From: Caballeronia zhejiangensis
Lineage (GTDB): Bacteria > Pseudomonadota > Gammaproteobacteria > Burkholderiales > Burkholderiaceae
NCBI RefSeq assembly: GCF_000698575.1
Contig: NZ_JFHD01000046.1
Coordinates: 1-46,023 of the forward strand
Direction: 5' to 3'
Length of the DNA: 46,023 nt
Shown here: positions 41,671-46,023 of the stretch, piece by piece
How the letters are laid out: every line of letters starts with the position of its first letter
How positions within the stretch are numbered: position 1 is the stretch's first letter
Made by a program: the position numbers and the translations under genes
Notes under the pieces: generated by a model
Database searches by the model: none
Told to the model about the DNA's origin: nothing
The model's input: the letters and a program-made list of their open reading frames with translations, nothing else

Positions 41671-43446
41671 TTAGCCGCCGCCTCGTTGCAACGTCGGCCC
41701 GCATAAGCCGAGCGCCGTATTGACGAGGGCAAGATGGCTAAGCGCCTGCGGGAAATTACCGGCGAGTTCATGGCGCTGGGCATTGTACTGTTCGGACATC
41801 AGCCCAACATCGTTTGCCGTGGCGAGCACGCGTTCGAACTGCTGCCGCGCTTCTTCTGTGCGTCCCTGAAGGTTCAGGCAATCGGCCATCCAGCATGAGC
41901 ATGCGAGGAAAGCGCCTTCGTTAGCGTTCCCGGCTTGCCGCTCGTTGCGTCGAATCAAGCCGTCCTCGCAGAGGTCGCGGCGGATGCGTGCAATCGTCGA
42001 GGCCATGCGCGGATCATCGGCGCGCAGGAAGCCGACCAGCGGCAACAACAAGAGGCTCGCGTCCAACGCGTCGCTGCCGTAGTACTGCGTGAAGCTGCCG
42101 AACCCTTCGTTCCAGCCTTCGCGAAGCACTTCTTCACGAATGTGTTCGCGCAACGAAGCCATGCGTTCCACGAGTGGCGAAAGGGCGCTCTCCGCTGTGC
42201 AATGCTTTACGAATCGATCGAGCGCCACCCAGACCATTACGCGCGAATAGGTGTAGTGACGGGGTTCACCGCGCGATTCCCAGATGCCCGCGCCGGGCAA
42301 GTGCCATATCTTTTCGAGATGTTCGACAATGTGCGTCTCAATAACTTCTTCCTTGTCGGACGATTCGAGGCCCCCGCGTCGCGCGACATCGAGGCAATCG
42401 ATCACTTCCCCCAACACGTCGAGCTGATGCTGATGTGCCGCTGCATTACCGACTCGCACGGGCTTCGCATAACGATGACCCGGTAGCCAGTCGACGTTCC
42501 ATTCGCGTAAATGACGTCCGCCGTCCACACGGTACATGATTCGGCTGCGCTCCGGCGAGCACGCGATGGCGCGCAGCAGCCAGTCGCGCCACGCGCCGGC
42601 TTCTTCGTAGTAGCCGGCGTTGAGCAGCGCAACCATCGCAAAACTGGTGTCGCGCAGCCACGCGTAGCGGTAGTCCCAATTGAGCCTTCCGCCGGGCGCT
42701 TCAGGTAGGGATGTCGTCGGTGCTGCGACGATCGCGCCGGTGCGGCGATGGATAAGCGCCTTGAGAGTCAGAAGCGAACGACGGGTCTGCACCGGCCAGG
42801 CCGTGCGGTTGTCGTCGAACGTGCTAATCCAGTCTCGCCAGAAACGTTGCGTCGAACGCAGCGCGATGTCGACGTCGAACGCTTGGGGTAGCGGTTCGTG
42901 CGCATGGCCATAGCTCATCGCGAACGTCACGGATTCGCCCGCTGCGACGGTGAACGTGGCGAGAATCGCTCCATCGTGAACCGTCATCTCGACGTTCGCG
43001 CGAAGCACGACGCGGTCAGTCCCAATACGCACCTGCATTGCGCCGTCCACGCATTCGATCAGCGGCTTGAGTTCGCCGTAGTTGAAGCGCAGCCGCAAAT
43101 CCGAGCGCATCTCGACGAGGCCGCGCAAGCCTGTCACGATGCGCACGACCGAACTCGGGCCGTCGCCGACGGGCATAAAGTCGGTCACGCGTACCGCGCC
43201 TTCGCCGACCTCGAAGTCACTTTCGATGATCAGCGTGTCGGGCTGGTAACGACGCACGTTGCGTTCGATGTGCATGACCGGTGTCAGCGTCCAGCAGCCG
43301 TTGTCCGACGTGCCGAGAAGTGCGGCGAAGCACGCGTCGTCGTCGAAGCGCGGCCAGCACAGCCAGTCGATAGAGCCGTTGCGGCTGAGCAGCGCGGCGG
43401 TCTGGCCGTCGCCTAAGAGCGCATAGTCGTCGATGGGCCGGCTCAT
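41671..43446 (-). CDS. Glycoside hydrolase family 15 enzyme (glucoamylase/trehalase type)
   Basis: 591 residues from ATG 43446. The N-terminal beta-sandwich domain begins MSRPIDDYALLGDGQTAALL, then GSIDWLCWPRFDDDACFAAL, the usual GH15 start. The (alpha/alpha)6 barrel has LNWDYRYAWLRDTSFAMVAL, the general-acid Glu region GAGIWESRGEPRHYTYSRVM (~386) and the base Glu region LMSEQYNAQRHELAGNFPQA (~551). Bacterial members of this soluble group act on alpha-linked glucans or trehalose; the substrate is not readable. It starts 5 bases after the SDR stop and ends the GMC-SDR-GH15 operon. Confidence 0.95.
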   Translation of the reverse strand: MSRPIDDYALLGDGQTAALLSRNGSIDWLCWPRFDDDACFAALLGTSDNGCWTLTPVMHIERNVRRYQPDTLIIESDFEVGEGAVRVTDFMPVGDGPSSVVRIVTGLRGLVEMRSDLRLRFNYGELKPLIECVDGAMQVRIGTDRVVLRANVEMTVHDGAILATFTVAAGESVTFAMSYGHAHEPLPQAFDVDIALRSTQRFWRDWISTFDDNRTAWPVQTRRSLLTLKALIHRRTGAIVAAPTTSLPEAPGGRLNWDYRYAWLRDTSFAMVALLNAGYYEEAGAWRDWLLRAIACSPERSRIMYRVDGGRHLREWNVDWLPGHRYAKPVRVGNAAAHQHQLDVLGEVIDCLDVARRGGLESSDKEEVIETHIVEHLEKIWHLPGAGIWESRGEPRHYTYSRVMVWVALDRFVKHCTAESALSPLVERMASLREHIREEVLREGWNEGFGSFTQYYGSDALDASLLLLPLVGFLRADDPRMASTIARIRRDLCEDGLIRRNERQAGNANEGAFLACSCWMADCLNLQGRTEEARQQFERVLATANDVGLMSEQYNAQRHELAGNFPQALSHLALVNTALGLCGPTLQRGGG

Positions 43447-43451
43447 TTGGC

Positions 43452-44453
43452 TCAGCTCCGTTTTTTAGAGACGAAGCGCAGCAGGCCCACCGCGCCAAGG
43501 CCCGCGAGTCCCCAGAAAACCGAGCGATGGCGGTCGGTGAACATCTCCCAGCTATGACTCCGCGCTTCATCATCGAACCGGCCATGCGCACCATAGTCGC
43601 CGGGCACGGGATCGAAAAGATTGCCTGCGGCATTGCCTTCAGGCGGCTCCTCGGTGAGTTGGCCTGCATAGCCCGCGCGTGCTAGATACCGGTCGATGAG
43701 CGCGGGCGCGATGCGATTGGCGAGAATCGCCTTCACGGTTGAGAAGCCAAGCCACACCTCGCGCCGGCGATGCGTCGCCGCGAAGAAGATTGCGCGCGCG
43801 GCGACCTCCGGCTGGAAGATCGGCGCGACTGGCCGGGCGCGTTTGCCGGTCTTGTTCATCGCCCAGTCGAACTGCGGCGTGTTCATCGCCGGAAGCTCGA
43901 CTACTGTCAGGTGAACGTCAAGCTTGTCGTGGATGATCTCGGAGCGCAGCGAATCCGTGAAGCCGCGAATGGCGAACTTCGCACCGCAATACACCGATTG
44001 CAGCGGCACGGAGCGGTACGCCAGCGCTGAGCCGACATTGACGATCGTTCCGCGATTGCGTGTGCGCATGCGCGAGAGCGCCGCCATCATGCCGTGGACC
44101 TGACCGAGATATGTGACGCGTGTGCCGCGCTCGATTTCTTCGGCTGTGAGCGCGGAGACGGGCGCAAACGCGGTCGCCATCGCGACGTTGACCCACACAT
44201 CGATCGGGCCGAGCGTGTCCTCTACTTGCGATGCCGCCGCATCGACGGCGCGCGCATCGGCGACGTCAGTGGGTATGGCGAGCGCACGCACGCCGAAGCG
44301 CGCCTCGATCTGCGCGGTGGCTCGCGCGAGTCGTTCAGCATCGCGCGACAACAGTGCGACGTCATAGCCGTGGCGGGCGAACTCGTCGGCCGCCGCACGC
44401 CCGACACCTGCGCCCGCGCCGGTGATGACGACGATTTTCCGTGTCTCACACAT
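43452..44453 (-). CDS. Short-chain dehydrogenase/reductase with C-terminal extension
   Basis: 333 residues from ATG 44453, which overlaps the GMC stop as TGATG. Rossmann motif VVITGAGAGVGRAAADEFAR, the NNAG-position variant WVNVAM, catalytic Ser in NVGSALAYRS and YCGAK (Tyr and Lys) mark a classical SDR. The extra ~80 residues beyond the fold end in a hydrophobic segment (VFWGLAGLGAVGLLRFVS) followed by KKRS, a probable membrane anchor. Similar SDRs are found in GMC-SDR-GH15 clusters in related genomes; the substrate is unknown. Confidence 0.93.
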   Translation of the reverse strand: MCETRKIVVITGAGAGVGRAAADEFARHGYDVALLSRDAERLARATAQIEARFGVRALAIPTDVADARAVDAAASQVEDTLGPIDVWVNVAMATAFAPVSALTAEEIERGTRVTYLGQVHGMMAALSRMRTRNRGTIVNVGSALAYRSVPLQSVYCGAKFAIRGFTDSLRSEIIHDKLDVHLTVVELPAMNTPQFDWAMNKTGKRARPVAPIFQPEVAARAIFFAATHRRREVWLGFSTVKAILANRIAPALIDRYLARAGYAGQLTEEPPEGNAAGNLFDPVPGDYGAHGRFDDEARSHSWEMFTDRHRSVFWGLAGLGAVGLLRFVSKKRS

Positions 44454-46015
44454 CAAAGATCTCCCCGCGCGGCGAGCGCCTCGATCCGGTCGGCGGTGCG
44501 CAGCGCAATCGCCTGGATGGTCAGCGACGGGTTCACGCCGCCGACGGTCGGAAAGACGGAGCCATCGCAGATCCACAAGTTGTCGATGTCCCAGCTTCGG
44601 CAATCGGCATTGACCACGCTCGTTGCGGGGTCGCCGCCCATGCGCGCGGTGCCGTTGAGGTGGCAGGTGTCGTCGGTTTCGCGCCAGACATCGCGCGCGC
44701 CGGCCGCTTCGAGTGCGAGGCTCATGAAATCAAGCGAATGCGCCACGAGCCGCTTGTCGTTATCGCACAGCGAATAGGTCACGCGCGCGACGGGCAGGCC
44801 GTACTGATCCTTCTCGTCGGCGAGCGTCACGCGGTTGCGCTCCTGCGGCATTGTCTCGCCCACTATCTTTAACCCCGCCTGATGGTTGTACTTCTGCATC
44901 TCGTCGAGTAGCTGCTGGCCCCAGAGACCTCGCCCGTTCTGCGTCGATGCCCACGCCACCGGCAGCGGTCCCTGGCTCATGTAGCAATAGCCGCCGAAGA
45001 AGTCCTTGCCCTTGTCCTCGTAATTCCAGTGCTCGGTCAGCGCAAGCGAGGGCGGCCCCTTGTACCAGCGCACTTCTTCATCCATCGTGCCCCACGCGGC
45101 CTGATTGGTCTGCACCATCAGGTTCTTGCCGACGAGACCGGAACGGTTGGCGAGGCCATCGGGATGACGGTCCGTTGCCGAGTTGAGCAACAGGCGCGGC
45201 GTTTCGATCGCGTATCCCGCGACCACGACGTTGCGTGCGCGCTGAAACTGCCAGCGTCCTTCGCGGAAATATTCGACGCCGGTCGCGCGCCCGTTGTCGC
45301 CCATGACGATGCGGCCGACCATCGCGAGATCGCGAATCTCCGCGCCGGCGCGCACCGCGCGCGGTATCCACGTGACGAGCGCGCTTTGCTTCGCGTTCGT
45401 CGCGCAACCCGACACGCAAAATCCGCGATAGACGCACGGATGCGCCTCGCCGCGCGGCGCGGAGACCGTGGCGAGCGGCGTCGGCGCCCAGTCGATGCCG
45501 AGCGCTTCGCAGCCGCGCGCCAGCACGAGCGCCGCCGCGTTCAGCTCATGCGCGCGATACGGATAGCGCGGCCGCTTCGGTCCCCACGGGTAGCTTACCG
45601 GCCCGGCGATCTTCAGCGCCTCCTCGACTTCGCCGTAATAACGCCACATCTCGCGCCAGTCGATCGGCCAGTCCGCGCCGTAGCCGAGCAGCGTGCGCGA
45701 CTTGAACCATTGCGGCCGGAAGCGCAGCGAGACCATCGCGAAGTGCACGGTGCTGCCGCCCACGGACTTGCCGCTGTTGTTGTTGCCGAGCTTGAGCGGA
45801 TTATCGCCGTCGCAAATGCGCTCGTCGGTCCAGAAGAGCTTGCCCTGATGCGTCTCGTCCGATGCGAACTCTTCGAGCGGACGCCACCACGCGCCGGCAT
45901 CGAACGCGACGACCTTAAACCCTTTCTCCGCAAGACGGCAGGCAAGGGTGCCGCCGCCCGCGCCCGTGCCGACGATCGCGAAGTCCACCGCTTCGTTCTG
46001 CGGATACGCGCGCAT
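44453..46015 (-). CDS. GMC-family FAD-dependent oxidoreductase (5' end at window edge)
   Basis: 520 residues from ATG 46015; the frame stays open to the window end, so a few more N-terminal residues may lie outside. The FAD dinucleotide fold is VDFAIVGTGAGGGTLACRLA, with NSGKSVGGSTVHFAMVSLRF, the CxxxCxxxC-type GFCVSGCATNAKQSALVTW and C-terminal CHLNGTARMGGDPATSVVN and GVNPSLTIQAIALRTADRIE. The His-Asn active-site pair of GMC enzymes lies in the CHLNGTAR region. The short form resembles sugar or polyol dehydrogenases coupled to the respiratory chain. It is translationally coupled to the SDR gene. Confidence 0.93.
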   Translation of the reverse strand: MRAYPQNEAVDFAIVGTGAGGGTLACRLAEKGFKVVAFDAGAWWRPLEEFASDETHQGKLFWTDERICDGDNPLKLGNNNSGKSVGGSTVHFAMVSLRFRPQWFKSRTLLGYGADWPIDWREMWRYYGEVEEALKIAGPVSYPWGPKRPRYPYRAHELNAAALVLARGCEALGIDWAPTPLATVSAPRGEAHPCVYRGFCVSGCATNAKQSALVTWIPRAVRAGAEIRDLAMVGRIVMGDNGRATGVEYFREGRWQFQRARNVVVAGYAIETPRLLLNSATDRHPDGLANRSGLVGKNLMVQTNQAAWGTMDEEVRWYKGPPSLALTEHWNYEDKGKDFFGGYCYMSQGPLPVAWASTQNGRGLWGQQLLDEMQKYNHQAGLKIVGETMPQERNRVTLADEKDQYGLPVARVTYSLCDNDKRLVAHSLDFMSLALEAAGARDVWRETDDTCHLNGTARMGGDPATSVVNADCRSWDIDNLWICDGSVFPTVGGVNPSLTIQAIALRTADRIEALAARGDL

Positions 46016-46023
46016 CGGAATCC

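Noticed and set aside
1..46023. CRISPR array, rRNA or tRNA gene
   Set aside because: No regularly spaced repeats, rRNA-like conserved blocks or convincing cloverleaf sequences were seen, including next to the integrase remnant.

Overview
The window looks like an accessory stretch of a Burkholderiaceae replicon (Paraburkholderia/Caballeronia/Burkholderia type). The case rests on gene content: DUF4148 secreted proteins, an H-NS protein with a repeated short DNA-binding motif, an SOS-type imuA-imuB-dnaE2 cassette, DUF2934 and DUF1840 proteins, and high GC with strong GC3 in most genes. This was read by eye; no database was searched.

Layout. (1) 1-3.8 kb is a defence segment: the 3' end of a HEPN-like gene, a frame-disrupted small gene, and a SIR2-HerA pair with a 4-bp overlap, matching the published SIR2-HerA anti-phage architecture. 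(2) 4.9-10.3 kb holds a giant hybrid sensor (CheB-CheR-coiled coil-PAS-PAS-histidine kinase-receiver) flanked by two related small helical proteins. (3) 10.4-12.5 kb holds an IS5-type remnant and a complete IS1182-family element with a 4-bp target duplication. (4) 13-16.6 kb has a lipoprotein, a HAD phosphatase, Ku with a translationally coupled HTH-TPR protein, and a DUF2934 protein. (5) 16.6-23.8 kb is a mutagenesis/repair block: imuA-imuB-dnaE2 behind a near-consensus LexA box, two small unknown genes on the other side of that box, and a SRAP (HMCES/YedK-like) protein.

(6) 24-29 kb has small proteins, a DUF4148 protein with a clear terminator, a multiply disabled lipase gene and an H-NS-family protein. 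(7) 29-33 kb is mobile-element debris (integrase with its catalytic Tyr changed to His, IS3 orfA and IS21 istA stubs), an intact PAP2-type membrane phosphatase, a truncated metallo-beta-lactamase-fold gene, a broken PAS gene and a lone receiver protein. (8) 33.8-39.3 kb has an inositol-phosphatase family enzyme and small unknown genes among an unusual number of broken genes: two CsbD remnants, a second dnaE2 tail, a gamma-glutamyltransferase remnant and a frame-shifted hypothetical. (9) 39.4-41.6 kb is a stress/sensory islet: UspA, DUF1840 remnant, a small membrane protein, a sensory-rhodopsin-transducer-family protein and a low-affinity-iron-permease-like protein. UspA and the transducer gene share a palindromic upstream motif. 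(10) 41.7-46 kb is a tight reverse-strand operon: GMC oxidoreductase, SDR dehydrogenase and GH15 glucoamylase-like enzyme.

Functionally the window combines phage defence, SOS mutagenesis and end-joining, stress sensing and insertion-sequence turnover. The defence pair is a known type. The less explained items are the Ku-coupled HTH-TPR protein, the divergent genes sharing the LexA box, the UspA/transducer shared operator, and the large number of single-base-disrupted genes, which is either true decay or an assembly-quality artefact.
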